A stretch of 64,000 nt of DNA from Thermosporothrix hazakensis (GTDB lineage Bacteria; Chloroflexota; Ktedonobacteria; Ktedonobacterales; Ktedonobacteraceae): the NCBI RefSeq assembly GCF_003253565.1, contig NZ_QKUF01000004.1:234782-298781 (forward strand), in the 5' to 3' direction. This document shows, in pieces, positions 51,600 through 61,661 of this stretch. Position numbers and translations under genes: made by a program. The number at the start of each line of letters is the position of its first letter. The first letter of the stretch is position 1. The notes under the pieces were generated by a model. That model saw only the letters and a program-made list of their open reading frames with translations. It had not been told where the DNA came from and ran no database searches.

Positions 51600-53912
51600 T
51601 CAGGAAGCCTCAACCGAAGGATACAATGAGAGGAGATTGGCACGAACATGACGCACCTCTCCGTCATGATTGCGAATCTCGAAGAGTTTCCAGTTGCTCC
51701 GCCCTGTCAGTGTCCAGCGCTCCCCATTGAGCCAGACCGCAGCTCCCGCTCCGGCTTGCAACAACTCCAGGTGCTGGACAAAGCCCACATTCTTTCGCAC
51801 CACCTCTTCCCCAATCGGGTACCAGCGTCCCCCTTGTCGTTTGAAGAGCTGTGCCCCTTTCGCCAGCAACTCGATCCCATAGGCCAGCCGCTCTGTCTCA
51901 TCTGCCGTCTGCTGGCAGAGCTGCTCATACGTCAACGGTTGCCCCTGCTGTCTCGTCCAGAGCACGAAGAGATCCACCCACGCCTGCTCAATCGCTTTGT
52001 GCCACTGCTGGAGCTGCTGCTTGATCTCACTGTGTTCCAGCACCAACCACTGCTTTCGCTCGATGCCCGGCACCAATTGTACCATCTGTAGCGGCTTCTC
52101 ACCGGCTTTCCACTGATCTGATACCAGCGCCACTTGTCCATTGCTCGGCCCAGCCAGAACAAGGCCCAGATGAGGCGTTCCTTTGCCTCCCTGCACAATC
52201 ACCAGTTCCCCTGGTGTGAGCATGGTTAGCGGGTGCAACTCCTCCACCTCCTCCTGTGGACGCGGCAGATAAATCATCTGTGCCCCCATCGTCCGCAGCT
52301 TGAAATACGGTGCTGCTCCCTTCAGCGCCACTTCAACACGTGAACGCAAGGTCGGCATATAGGACGCACCGTAATAGGCTTTCCCGAGCTCAACGACGGT
52401 CCAGGGCCGCTGTGGGCCTTGCGTCCGCGCTCGTTCCCACAGATCCCGAACTGTTGGATCAGGGAGGTCCACCGTCACGGGCAGAGGAACCACGTCGCTC
52501 TTCTCTGAAAGCACTGGTGGCTCAATCAGAGGAGGCAGCTCGACGCGTGTCGGCGTCAGCACCAGGGTTTCGCCCGGTCCCGGAATCTCAATCTCGATGC
52601 GCGAAAAACGATTCGCCAGCGCTTCCAACGCCTCAGGAGCGCCATGCACCAGGATCAGCGTGCGCGGACGAACCTTTGTCACAGTATGCACAATTTGTTC
52701 CGCATCCGCATGACCCGAGAGATTGTAGCGCTCAACCCGGCACGCCAGTTGTACCCACTTGTCCCCCATCTTCACGGTATCACCCCGTTTTGCCGCCAGA
52801 AATGCTGCTCCCGGTGCTTCCTCATCCTGATATCCCGTAAAGAGCAGGCAGTCCTTCTCACGGGTAGCCACTTCTGCCGCATAGAGCGGTGACGCCCCCC
52901 CGGAGAGCATCCCTGAGCTACTGATGACAATGGCAGGCTTCTTTGAGGCAATCAACGCCTGTCGCTGATGCGCTCGCACCGCATACAGGTGCAGATCAGG
53001 ATCTGTAAAGAGCGGACGCCGCGCATTCGTCAAATAGCGCTGTAATGAGGGATGCAAGTCATGCACCTGACTTTGATATGCCTGACAGACACTGCGCACC
53101 ATTCCATCCAGAAAGATCGGCACAGGCGAAACATGCCCGCTGGCCCGATACGATTTCAAAATCAGGACAATCTCTTGCGCGCGCCCAACCGCGAAAGCAG
53201 GACACAAGACGCGTCCTCCCTGCTCAAGCGTCGCCTGTACCGTCTCGGCCAGTTTGCGCTCTTCTTCTTTCCGGTTGGTATGCGACCGATTGCCATAGGT
53301 TCCTTCACAAATCATCACATCAGCCTGTGGCAATGACGTCAAATCAAGCCCCTTGATTGTGCGCTGATCGGTGACGCTGATATCCCCGGTATGCAGCACC
53401 GTTCCCTCCGGTGACGTAATATAGAGCATGGCCGCTCCCAGAATATGCCCGGCCCGCAGGAACGTTACCAGCAGATCCGGTGCATCAGCAAGCGGCTGAA
53501 TCGACTGATCCAGCCCAACAGGCGTGATCCGCCCTAAAAAAGCATCCACCTGATCAGCAGTATAGAGTGGCGTTTCCCCATCCGGTTTCAGTCCCTCGAT
53601 CTCCATAATGCGCACCGAGTCACGCAGCAGAATCTCAGTCAACACTTTCGTCGCCTCGGTCGCGTAAATTGGCAGATGCGGAAACAGGGAGGCAATCAAC
53701 GGCATTGCACCAGTATGGTCAATATGGGCGTGCGTGATCAGGATCGCTTCGGGTGGGTGTCGGTCAAGGAGTGAGAGATCAGGCAGGCGTGATTGCCCTT
53801 CCCGCGCCGCCGGACGCATCCCTCCATCAATCAAGAAGGTTCGTCCCGCAATCCGCAACAGGTGACATGATGCTCCGACTTCCGATGCCCCTCCAAGAAA
53901 TGTGATCTCCAT
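51600..53912 (-). CDS. MBL-fold beta-CASP nuclease (CPSF/RNase J-like) with long C-terminal extension
   Basis: 770 residues. Metallo-beta-lactamase motif HAHIDHTG (His61, His63, Asp65, His66), HTGDIS, the beta-CASP region (GRVLCPAFAVGRAQEIVLIL, ISSSGMLSGG) and the RNA-metabolism motif RYNLSGHAD. Resembles archaeal/bacterial CPSF73-like mRNA 3' processing nucleases. The last roughly 300 residues form an extra region of unknown fold, with HTH-like helices near EQLCQQTADETERLAYGIEL. AAAAGGAGG precedes the ATG. Single-gene unit. Confidence 0.88.
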   Translation of the reverse strand: MEITFLGGASEVGASCHLLRIAGRTFLIDGGMRPAAREGQSRLPDLSLLDRHPPEAILITHAHIDHTGAMPLIASLFPHLPIYATEATKVLTEILLRDSVRIMEIEGLKPDGETPLYTADQVDAFLGRITPVGLDQSIQPLADAPDLLVTFLRAGHILGAAMLYITSPEGTVLHTGDISVTDQRTIKGLDLTSLPQADVMICEGTYGNRSHTNRKEEERKLAETVQATLEQGGRVLCPAFAVGRAQEIVLILKSYRASGHVSPVPIFLDGMVRSVCQAYQSQVHDLHPSLQRYLTNARRPLFTDPDLHLYAVRAHQRQALIASKKPAIVISSSGMLSGGASPLYAAEVATREKDCLLFTGYQDEEAPGAAFLAAKRGDTVKMGDKWVQLACRVERYNLSGHADAEQIVHTVTKVRPRTLILVHGAPEALEALANRFSRIEIEIPGPGETLVLTPTRVELPPLIEPPVLSEKSDVVPLPVTVDLPDPTVRDLWERARTQGPQRPWTVVELGKAYYGASYMPTLRSRVEVALKGAAPYFKLRTMGAQMIYLPRPQEEVEELHPLTMLTPGELVIVQGGKGTPHLGLVLAGPSNGQVALVSDQWKAGEKPLQMVQLVPGIERKQWLVLEHSEIKQQLQQWHKAIEQAWVDLFVLWTRQQGQPLTYEQLCQQTADETERLAYGIELLAKGAQLFKRQGGRWYPIGEEVVRKNVGFVQHLELLQAGAGAAVWLNGERWTLTGRSNWKLFEIRNHDGEVRHVRANLLSLYPSVEAS

Positions 53913-54305
53913 GATACTTCCTCCTTTTCTTTTCCCTGACTCATGCTTCCTGTTGGCTCCTATCCCTGCTGATAGTCACCCTCCTCAATCAGGCAATAAG
54001 GGAGCGCCAGCCAAATGACGGTGACTGTTCTTCGCTAAAATCATAACTGGCTTCATGTGTTTTGACTGTCCACACAACCAACGTCTTCACCTATCCCGCT
54101 GTGTCAGGGGAAATGCAAGAACCTCTTCATACTTGTTTTGTCGAAATAAGAAGGTCAAAGGAGACAGTATAGGAAGAATAGGGGATATTCTTCTATCTGC
54201 CATTCCTGCCTTTCTAGATAATACCACATTTTTCTAGAACGGCTCGAAAATATATCCCCTTTTTGCATGAAGATCTGCCAGGAGACGCGAGGCATATGCC
54301 ACTTT
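53913..54305. other. intergenic region, nothing recognised
   Basis: Between two minus-strand genes. Contains the nuclease ribosome site at its left end and a GGCATATGCC palindrome near 54291. No ORF with convincing content. Confidence 0.5.
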
Positions 54306-55352
54306 TTAGCTCTCGTGTGCTTTGCGTCGCTGTTGAAGCAATGCGCCACATGATTGACGTACGACCAGTGTGGTTGGCAAAATAACATGAGACTGCTCGC
54401 ATTTCTTCCCCTCAAGCTGATCGATCAGCATTTCAGTCGCGATACGCCCCATTTCAACGGTCGGCTGACGAATGGTTGTCAATGGTGGAATGATAATGCG
54501 CGTTTGCGGGACATCATCAAAACCCACAACAGCCATCTCCTGTGGCACCTTTATTCCCTGCTCATATAAGGCCTGAAGCGCTCCGGCAGCCATCATATCG
54601 CTCGAACAGAAGAGAGCAGTTGGCACCTCTTTCATACAGAGGAACTGAAGCGTCGCATCGTAGCCACTGGTGTGCAACCAATCACCCTCACGAACCAGCT
54701 CAGGATCATAGGGGATTCCTGCCTCTGCCAGCGCATTTTGATAGCCACGATGACGAGCAGGAGACACGCTTTCCCATGAAGGACCGGTAATCATGGCGAT
54801 GCGCCGGTGACCAAGCGAGATCAGGTGTTTCACCGCTTTATAAGCCCCCTCAACCTCATCGATCGCCACATAATATGGATCATCCTGTGAGGGATCATAG
54901 CCGATACGGGTGTAAGGAATTTCTGCCTGTTTTAAAAAGCCGGGGATATGATCGTGTTGCGCGCTGGTTATCAACACAATCCCATCAAAATGACGGCTCC
55001 GCAACATATTCAGCATCATCTGCTGATCCATATCGCGCAAGCTCAGAGAGAGCATCGCCATATATCCTCGTTGAGCGCACACCTGGCCGATACCCTGCCC
55101 GATCGATGCAAAAATTGGGTTCGCCAGCATAAAAGAGTCGCTACGCGGAAAAACCACACCAATAATACGCGTTCGTTGCGTTACCAGATGCCGAGCCGCC
55201 GCCTGTGGAGTATATCCGTTCTCATTAATAATGTTCAGCACATGCTCGCGTACCCCGGATCGTACGTTCGGATGATTATTAAGCACCCTTGATACAGTGG
55301 AGCGCGATACACCTGCCAGCCGGGCAATATCTTCAATGGTTAATTGCGCCAT
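54306..55352 (-). CDS. LacI-family regulator of the xyloglucan-oligosaccharide locus
   Basis: 348 residues. HTH LTIEDIARLAGVSRSTVSRV, hinge, and sensor domain (GIVLITSAQHDHIPG; CSSDMMAAGALQAL; VVGFDDVPQTR). The start at 55352 is chosen because GGGAG lies upstream; the frame opens at 55394 without signals. Divergent from the ABC/GH31/GH42 operon. Sites similar to TGGGAGCGCTCCCA, the CebR/CelR-type operator, occur before both units, so self-control and repression of the sugar operon are inferred. Confidence 0.92.
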   Translation of the reverse strand: MAQLTIEDIARLAGVSRSTVSRVLNNHPNVRSGVREHVLNIINENGYTPQAAARHLVTQRTRIIGVVFPRSDSFMLANPIFASIGQGIGQVCAQRGYMAMLSLSLRDMDQQMMLNMLRSRHFDGIVLITSAQHDHIPGFLKQAEIPYTRIGYDPSQDDPYYVAIDEVEGAYKAVKHLISLGHRRIAMITGPSWESVSPARHRGYQNALAEAGIPYDPELVREGDWLHTSGYDATLQFLCMKEVPTALFCSSDMMAAGALQALYEQGIKVPQEMAVVGFDDVPQTRIIIPPLTTIRQPTVEMGRIATEMLIDQLEGKKCEQSHVILPTTLVVRQSCGALLQQRRKAHES

Positions 55353-55379
55353 TCCTGTTCTCCCGTTGTGTGTTCTGCC

Positions 55380-55393
55380 TGGAAGCGTTCTCA
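55380..55393. promoter_or_regulatory. candidate LacI operator before the regulator gene
   Basis: TGGAAGCGTTCTCA matches 11 of 14 positions of TGGGAGCGCTCCCA. It lies 28 bp upstream of the regulator start. Confidence 0.4.
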
Positions 55394-55515
55394 ATTAGCA
55401 TACAGAATTCTATTGGACCATGTCAAGGAACTTTTGCTGCTCGCGCAAGGAAATACGCTCGCTCCTTCATGGACAAGCCAGGTAGCTAGAAGCTGAAAAA
55501 CAGCAAGCTTCCCTC

Positions 55516-55545
55516 TTGACACATCTACCACTCCTATGGTACGCT
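55516..55545 (+). promoter_or_regulatory. candidate promoter of the sugar ABC operon
   Basis: TTGACA (55516-55521), 18-bp spacer, weak -10 TACGCT (55540-55545). The operators begin 7 bp downstream, a position suited to repression. The leader to the first gene would be about 260 bases. Confidence 0.45.
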
Positions 55546-55551
55546 TCTTCT

Positions 55552-55575
55552 TGGGAGCGATCCCAGGAACGTTCC
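55552..55575. promoter_or_regulatory. tandem LacI-type operators before the sugar ABC operon
   Basis: TGGGAGCGATCCCA (55552-55565) is a near-perfect palindrome differing by one base from the CelR/CebR consensus as recalled; GGAACGTTCC (55566-55575) is a perfect 10-bp palindrome directly next to it. Confidence 0.6.
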
Positions 55576-55812
55576 CAATGACCCGGCCTGCTCGTTCAAA
55601 GCTGAACGACAGCGCATCAGACAAGCCGGTATTTTGCAGGCATTGATAACACTCCGACATACCTGAGCGCATCTATCGCTTGAAGCAATAGAGTGTACAC
55701 CTGTACGATAATATGTCCAGTCGTGCAGATGGTCTTGCTTTGCTTCTGATATATTGGCACTCATTGACACACTCTGGTATGTGTCCTATTTCAACAAAGG
55801 AGTTATGACGTT

Positions 55813-57276
55813 ATGCAAGGATCACGCATAAACCGTCGGTATTTTCTCATGTCTGCTGCTGCGACCACGCTTGGCAGCGCTCTTGTCGCCTGTGGCGGTC
55901 CCTCATCCTCCTCCTCCTCCACAGTCACGCTCAACTTCTGGGATTACTGGGTCACCCAGGCCCCGTGGGTGGATAACGAAATTAAGCTGTTCCAGCAGAA
56001 ACACCCCAACATCAAAATCAAGAAAACCACCAATGTCACTGACCAGTACCCGAACCTGTTCGATCTTGCCATCAAAAGTAACAAACAACCTGATGTCTTC
56101 ATGCTCGCATCGACTCCCAAACTCAACGATCAGGTTGCTCGAGGCTGGCTGATGCCGCTTGATAAGTGGGCCACGGAGGAATGGCGCTCAAAGTTTCCGC
56201 AAGGCTCCTTTTTTGAGGGCAACAACATTTTCAACGGGAAACTTTATTCTGCCCCCCTTGTTGGAAGTGCTCCCTGGCTTCAGTTCTACATCAATAATGC
56301 TGTATTTAAGGCCGCGGGCATCACCAATCCTGATGGCTCAGTCAAGATTCCGCAAACGTGGGATGATATTTCGCGCGCCGCCGATGCGATCAAGAAGAAA
56401 GGCGGCAATGACGTCTTCCCCTTCGGGTTTGGCAATGGGCAGGCCTTTATTCTCCCCTGGTGGCTTGAAATGTTTGTGCGCGGAGCGGGCGCTGTGGGCG
56501 GCGCGTATGACAAAGATCTCCGAACCGGGAAATATACCTTCGGCACCGATCGCGCCTACACAGATTTTATCGAGCTTCTGCTTGAATGGAAGAAGAAAAA
56601 CTACTTCTATCCCAACTCGATGAGCATTTCAGACGAGCAGGCACGCGCCCTGTTCGAGCGCGGCAAGTTCGGGATGACCGTTGGCGGCGTCTGGAATCAG
56701 CCCGAATGGAAACAGCACAAATTCACTGACTTCAGTTTGATGACGCTGCCCACGCCCGATGAAAAGCCTAAGGGCTACTTCTATCATGGTATCGGCGGAA
56801 CGCTCTGGGGTATGTCGGCAAAAACAAAACACGCTGACGAAGCCTGGGCCTGGATGGATTGGCTCTACAGCAAGGAAGCAGGGAAGCGATGGGTTGAGAT
56901 GGGTGAGGATCTCTCGGTCTATCCCGAAAATAACGATCCCGCAAACGTCAAGGATAAACAGTTCGCTCAATACGTCGCTACCGCCAAACTCTCGCTGCTA
57001 GCGCCAATTCCAGAGGTACGCAACCCGGCAGTCTCTCAAGTTATCCAGAACTCGGTAAAGCCCGATATCAGCGATGTTATGACCGGAATCTACACCGGCC
57101 AGATCGGCGACGTCAAAGCCGCGCTCTCTGAGCTGGCAGCCCGCATGCAGAAATCTCTCGATGATGGGATCAAGCAGGCACAGCAGAAAGGTCACAAGGT
57201 GAGCGCTGCCGATTATGCCTTCCCGGATTGGGACCCGGCGGCAGGAAAAGATTATATCACCAAACCGGCTTCATAA
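55813..57276 (+). CDS. extracellular sugar-binding lipoprotein of the second ABC transporter
   Basis: 487 residues. Tat-like NRRYFLM followed by lipobox LVAC, then a Ser linker and the solute-binding fold (TLNFWDYWVTQAPWVDNEIK; GIGGTLWGMSA; AWAWMDWLYSKEAG). Captures oligosaccharides outside the membrane. First gene of an operon of SBP, two permeases, GH31 and GH42; an intercistronic hairpin lies 15 bp after it. From its neighbours a xylosylated glucan oligosaccharide is a plausible ligand. Confidence 0.93.
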   Translation: MQGSRINRRYFLMSAAATTLGSALVACGGPSSSSSSTVTLNFWDYWVTQAPWVDNEIKLFQQKHPNIKIKKTTNVTDQYPNLFDLAIKSNKQPDVFMLASTPKLNDQVARGWLMPLDKWATEEWRSKFPQGSFFEGNNIFNGKLYSAPLVGSAPWLQFYINNAVFKAAGITNPDGSVKIPQTWDDISRAADAIKKKGGNDVFPFGFGNGQAFILPWWLEMFVRGAGAVGGAYDKDLRTGKYTFGTDRAYTDFIELLLEWKKKNYFYPNSMSISDEQARALFERGKFGMTVGGVWNQPEWKQHKFTDFSLMTLPTPDEKPKGYFYHGIGGTLWGMSAKTKHADEAWAWMDWLYSKEAGKRWVEMGEDLSVYPENNDPANVKDKQFAQYVATAKLSLLAPIPEVRNPAVSQVIQNSVKPDISDVMTGIYTGQIGDVKAALSELAARMQKSLDDGIKQAQQKGHKVSAADYAFPDWDPAAGKDYITKPAS

Positions 57277-57290
57277 CGCCCGTCATGCTG

Positions 57291-57320
57291 TCCAGAGGTT
57301 GTCTTTTATCCTCCTCTGGA
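57291..57320 (+). promoter_or_regulatory. intercistronic hairpin after the binding-protein gene
   Basis: TCCAGAGG / CCTCTGGA, 14-base loop. Hairpins here in ABC operons often stabilise or partly terminate so that the binding protein is made in excess; this role is inferred. Confidence 0.5.
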
Positions 57321-57362
57321 TAGCGCTGCTTTTCACCAATCCATCGAAGGGAGATCGTGTGC

Positions 57363-58370
57363 ATGTCCAGTATGTCAGGGATGCAGAGCCCACCCGCTCA
57401 AGCCAACCCGAAGCCAGCCGCCCGAAAAACCGAGCGCAAACAGCAACCACTCTGGCGGCAAATCCTCGCGCAGGGCTGGTCCTATATCTATCTGGCCCCT
57501 ATGGCAATCCTGCTGATTGTCTTTATCGTTTATCCGCTTTTTGCCTCTCTGGGCTATACGCTCTACAACTGGAATGGCATTGGCGACCCGAGCGACTTTG
57601 TCGGCCTGGAGAACTTTCAACGGGTGATGCAGGATTCGATTTTCTGGCAATCCTTCCTTCACACCTTTATCTATATGGCCGTTCTGGTACCGGTGCAACT
57701 GGCGCTGGCACTGGCACTGGCGCTCGTGCTCAACAATCCGAAGCTGCGCTTTGCCACCTTCTACCGGGTCGTTTACTTCATCCCGGTGGTCACCTCAGCG
57801 GCAGTTGTTGGCATCGTCATTCGCCTGATCCTTTCCAATTTTGGAGATGCGATCAGCAACCTTTTACAGTTTTTGCATCTGTCGCATGAGCATATCGACT
57901 GGCTGGCGGACCCACGCTTTGCCCTCTGGATCGTGATTATTGTCGGCATCTGGAACACCCTCGGGTACAACCTGGTGTATTTTCTGGCAGGCCTGCAAAC
58001 AATCCCGACAGAGCTCTATGAGGCAGCGCGCATCGACGGAGCCGGAGCTTTTGCCCGCTTCTTCTTTATCACCATCCCCATGCTGCGCGGCGTCGGTCTG
58101 GTTATCGTGATTCTTGCGGTTCTGGGAAGTTTGCAGGTCTTTGATCTGGTTCAGGTGTTGACCGCGGGAGGTCCATACTTTGCCAGTGAGGTTGTGAACA
58201 CCTACATCTATCATCAGGCTTTCGGCGGCTATTCAGCCACATATGTCGATCCAGATATTGGCTTTGCGTCGGCTGCCTCCTTCTTCTATGGGATCATCTT
58301 GCTCGGCCTCTCGATCCTTCAGGTCATCGCCTTCCGTCAGATCGCTCGTCGGCGTGCCAACACGCAGTAA
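57363..58370 (+). CDS. sugar ABC transporter permease, MalF/UgpA type
   Basis: 335 residues with a long basic N-terminus and six membrane segments (first at YIYLAPMAILLIVFIVYPLF). EAA loop EAARIDGAGAFARFFFITIP. ATG 57363 has GGGAGA 9 bases upstream; GTG 57357 is too close to it. Pairs with the next gene. Confidence 0.92.
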   Translation: MSSMSGMQSPPAQANPKPAARKTERKQQPLWRQILAQGWSYIYLAPMAILLIVFIVYPLFASLGYTLYNWNGIGDPSDFVGLENFQRVMQDSIFWQSFLHTFIYMAVLVPVQLALALALALVLNNPKLRFATFYRVVYFIPVVTSAAVVGIVIRLILSNFGDAISNLLQFLHLSHEHIDWLADPRFALWIVIIVGIWNTLGYNLVYFLAGLQTIPTELYEAARIDGAGAFARFFFITIPMLRGVGLVIVILAVLGSLQVFDLVQVLTAGGPYFASEVVNTYIYHQAFGGYSATYVDPDIGFASAASFFYGIILLGLSILQVIAFRQIARRRANTQ

Positions 58371-58386
58371 AGGAAAGGGGAGACAA

Positions 58387-59247
58387 ATGGCAGTATCTCT
58401 ACACACTCGAAGGCCACGTATCCGGCTCAAATTCGGGCGTTTGCTCACACATCTGGTGCTCTTCGTTGGTGGCATCCTCTGGATGTACCCCTTTCTGTGG
58501 ACATTGGGAAGCTCGTTCAAGAGCGTGGACGGCTTCTTTGACGAAGGGCTGAGCATCTTTCCCAGGGAATTTGAATGGACCAACTACGTGAACGCATGGA
58601 ATGAAGCGTCATTCAGCCAGTATTTTTTCAACACCATTTTCGTCACGGTCTTCACCGTCATCCTGACCGTGATCTTTACCGCAATGGCAGGCTATGTGCT
58701 GGCTCGCAAGGAATTTCCCGGGAAAAAGCTGTTTCTCGGTCTGGTGGCGCTGACCATGTTTCTCCCGCATGGCTATACCATTATCCCGGTTTTCGACATT
58801 GTGCAGCGCCTGGGCTTGCTTGACACGCTCTGGTCGGTTATCCTGGTGCAAACCGCAGGGGGAATGGTTTTTAACACCTTTCTCTTTATGGGATATTTCT
58901 CCTCCATGCAACGTGAACTGGAAGATGCTGCACGCGTGGATGGAGCCAGCTTTCACCAGCTTTTCTGGCGGGTGATGCTTCCGTTGTCAGGGCCGATGAT
59001 CGCTACAGTTGCCCTTTTTACCTTCATCGGCACCTGGAACAGTTTCTTCGTGCCGCTGGTTTTTACGCTCGGCGTGCCAGAGCTGCGCACACTGGCGGTC
59101 GGGATGTTCGCCTTTGTCGGCCAGAACTCAACGCAGTGGACCTACCTGTGTGCCGGTTCCGTAATTACGCTGGCACCGATCATTTTCATTTTCGTGCTGC
59201 TGCAAAGCTATTTTATCAATGGCGTCGCAGGCGCGATCAAATCCTAG
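58387..59247 (+). CDS. sugar ABC transporter permease, MalG type
   Basis: 286 residues, six membrane segments, EAA-like loop LEDAARVDGASFHQLFWRVM. AAGGGGAGA precedes ATG 58387, 16 bp after the MalF-type gene; the open frame extends into that gene but without start signals. No ATPase gene in the operon. Confidence 0.92.
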   Translation: MAVSLHTRRPRIRLKFGRLLTHLVLFVGGILWMYPFLWTLGSSFKSVDGFFDEGLSIFPREFEWTNYVNAWNEASFSQYFFNTIFVTVFTVILTVIFTAMAGYVLARKEFPGKKLFLGLVALTMFLPHGYTIIPVFDIVQRLGLLDTLWSVILVQTAGGMVFNTFLFMGYFSSMQRELEDAARVDGASFHQLFWRVMLPLSGPMIATVALFTFIGTWNSFFVPLVFTLGVPELRTLAVGMFAFVGQNSTQWTYLCAGSVITLAPIIFIFVLLQSYFINGVAGAIKS

Positions 59248-59266
59248 ATAAGGAGAACCAGAGTCA

Positions 59267-61642
59267 ATGGCGGAAAATGCCCCCCTCCTGCCCTATAATT
59301 ATTTCTACACGCCCGCCCCGACGTTGCCCGTGCGCCAGCCCGGCGACCCGGCTGATCCCGAATATGTGCGGCAGGCCAAACCACGCCAGCAGTATGAGCA
59401 TGGCATCACCCTGCGCGGCATCACCACCAGCAACGTCGAGGTTGATATAACACTCACCTTTGTCGCATCGGGCATCGTCCGGGTGCGCCTTCAGGCGTGC
59501 GACAGCCAGAGTGATACGGTCAAATTCGCACGCGAGCTCCCACCCGTCCCGGTCAAGAGCGTATCTCATAGCACAGGTATCAGCCTCCGCACCGATGAGC
59601 TGCGGGTTGAACTCTCGCTTGACCCCTTCCATATGGCCTTCTATGACGCGGACGATCGCCTGCTGCTCTCACAAAACTACAGCGAGCGCACCAATGTGCG
59701 GATGAAACTGACCGTCCTGCCGTTCGGCTTCAGCACGGTCGAGGGCAAGCGCGTCGCCTTCCACGACAGCTTTACCGCGGAACCTGACGAGCATTTCTAT
59801 GGCCTGGGTGAGAAATTCACCGATTTCGACAAACGTGGGCAGCGTATTCAGACATGGAACATGGATTGCGGCGGCGTCTGGAGCGAGCGGGCCTATAAAA
59901 ACGTACCCTTCTTCGTCAGTTCGCGCAAGTATGGGATCTTCGTTGATAGCGCCCGTGCGGTTGCTTTCGATATGGTTGCCAGCAACACCGCGTCGTTCAG
60001 CATCACCAACCCGGGCGATGAGCTGGATTACTATGTGATTACCGGTCCCGATCTTAAGACGATCGTCACCCGCTATTGTGAGCTCGTCAGCTTTCCGATC
60101 CTGCCTCCGAAATGGTCGCTTGGCGTCTGGATGTCTTCGGGCTTTCAACGAGATAGCGCCGAGGCGGTGCTGAGTAGAGCGCGTATGATTCGTGAACAGC
60201 AGATACCCTGTGATGTGCTGCATCTTGACTGCTACTGGCAGCGCTTCGGACGCTGGTCTGAACTGCTCTGGGATACTGAAATGTTCCCCGATCCTGCGGG
60301 CATGCTGGCACAATTAAAAGCGCTCCATTTCAAGGTCTGCCTCTGGATCAATCCCTACATCGGGATCGAGAGCCAGCGCTTCCATGAGGCCAGCGAGAAG
60401 GGCTACTTCCTGAAGAATCCCGCCGGCGAAACCTACGTTGTCGATATCTGGGGAGGCTTTCACCCGCCCGTTGGCATCCTTGACGTTACCAACCCGGCAG
60501 CGATTGCCTGGTTCAAGGAGCTCCTGCGCGAACATCTGCGTCTTGGTGTCGATGTCTTTAAGACTGACTTTGGTGAAGGCATTCCCGCCGACGCGGTCGC
60601 GCACAGCGGCATTCATGGAGAAGAGCTGCATAACCTGTATGCGCTGCTCTACAATGACGCGGTCGCCGAGGTGACAGCCGAAGAGACCGGTCATACGGGG
60701 CTGGTCTGGGCGCGGGCATCCTATGCCGGAGGACAGCGCCACGCGGCACAATGGGGCGGCGACGCGAACTGCACCTTCCCGGCAATGGCCTCTACGCTGC
60801 GCGGCGGCCTGAGTATGGCGATGTGCGGGCATGCCTTCTGGAGCCACGATGTAGGCGGCTTCACCATCCAGCCAACAAACGAACTCTACACGCGCTGGTC
60901 ACAATTTGGCCTGCTCTCGCCCATGACGCGGGCTCACGGCAACACGACGCGCCTTCCCTGGGATTATGGTGAAACCGCGCTGCACGTTTTCCGTGAGTAC
61001 GCTCGGCTACGCTATCGGCTGTTGCCCTATATCTATAGCTACGCCTGCATCGCCGCTGAAACAGGCCTGCCCCTGCTGCGCCCGATGGTACTGGAATATC
61101 CCGAAGACCCGGCAACCCACACGCTGGACTTACAATATATGTTCGGTGAGGCGCTGCTTGTCGCTCCTCTCTTCAACGAGAGCGGAGAGCGCACCGTCTA
61201 TCTTCCCGCGGGCAACTGGGTTGATTACTGGACAGGAAACGTGCTGACCGGTTCACGCTTCATCACGGTACAAGCGCCCCTGGAAACGATGCCGCTCTAC
61301 GTGCGAGCGAACTCGCTTCTCCCGACCATCGAGCCGCAAGCCTTTACCACCGATGAGCCATTCACCAATGTGACCTTCAACGCCTACCTGTTTGAGAGCG
61401 GCTCATATGCGTTGCATGACATCGATGGTATCACCGCTCTTTCAGCCACACGGGCGGGCAGAGAGCTCCATATTCAGGTGACAGGAGCCAAACGTGAAGG
61501 GGCGCTCCGCCTGCTTCCACTGGAGGGAACAACGCCAGTCGAAGCCGTCACGGTGAACGGCCAGAACATCGCGCAGGGAAGCACAACCGGGCCTCGCTGG
61601 AACAGGCAGGCTGATGGTTCAATACTGGTAACATGGATGTAG
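59267..61642 (+). CDS. GH31 glycoside hydrolase, alpha-xylosidase-like (YicI-type)
   Basis: 791 residues, no signal peptide, so cytoplasmic. N-terminal beta-sandwich (residues 1-260), catalytic (beta/alpha)8 barrel with nucleophile Asp in VFKTDFGEGIP and acid/base region around WARASYAGGQRHAAQWGGD, then C-terminal beta-domains. The KTDFGE form of the nucleophile motif is typical of YicI-like alpha-xylosidases rather than alpha-glucosidases (DGMWIDMNE type). This would remove xylose side chains from imported xyloglucan oligosaccharides. AAGGAG precedes the ATG, 19 bp after the permease gene. Confidence 0.9.
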   Translation: MAENAPLLPYNYFYTPAPTLPVRQPGDPADPEYVRQAKPRQQYEHGITLRGITTSNVEVDITLTFVASGIVRVRLQACDSQSDTVKFARELPPVPVKSVSHSTGISLRTDELRVELSLDPFHMAFYDADDRLLLSQNYSERTNVRMKLTVLPFGFSTVEGKRVAFHDSFTAEPDEHFYGLGEKFTDFDKRGQRIQTWNMDCGGVWSERAYKNVPFFVSSRKYGIFVDSARAVAFDMVASNTASFSITNPGDELDYYVITGPDLKTIVTRYCELVSFPILPPKWSLGVWMSSGFQRDSAEAVLSRARMIREQQIPCDVLHLDCYWQRFGRWSELLWDTEMFPDPAGMLAQLKALHFKVCLWINPYIGIESQRFHEASEKGYFLKNPAGETYVVDIWGGFHPPVGILDVTNPAAIAWFKELLREHLRLGVDVFKTDFGEGIPADAVAHSGIHGEELHNLYALLYNDAVAEVTAEETGHTGLVWARASYAGGQRHAAQWGGDANCTFPAMASTLRGGLSMAMCGHAFWSHDVGGFTIQPTNELYTRWSQFGLLSPMTRAHGNTTRLPWDYGETALHVFREYARLRYRLLPYIYSYACIAAETGLPLLRPMVLEYPEDPATHTLDLQYMFGEALLVAPLFNESGERTVYLPAGNWVDYWTGNVLTGSRFITVQAPLETMPLYVRANSLLPTIEPQAFTTDEPFTNVTFNAYLFESGSYALHDIDGITALSATRAGRELHIQVTGAKREGALRLLPLEGTTPVEAVTVNGQNIAQGSTTGPRWNRQADGSILVTWM

Positions 61643-61661
61643 AGAGAAAGGATAGACCCGT

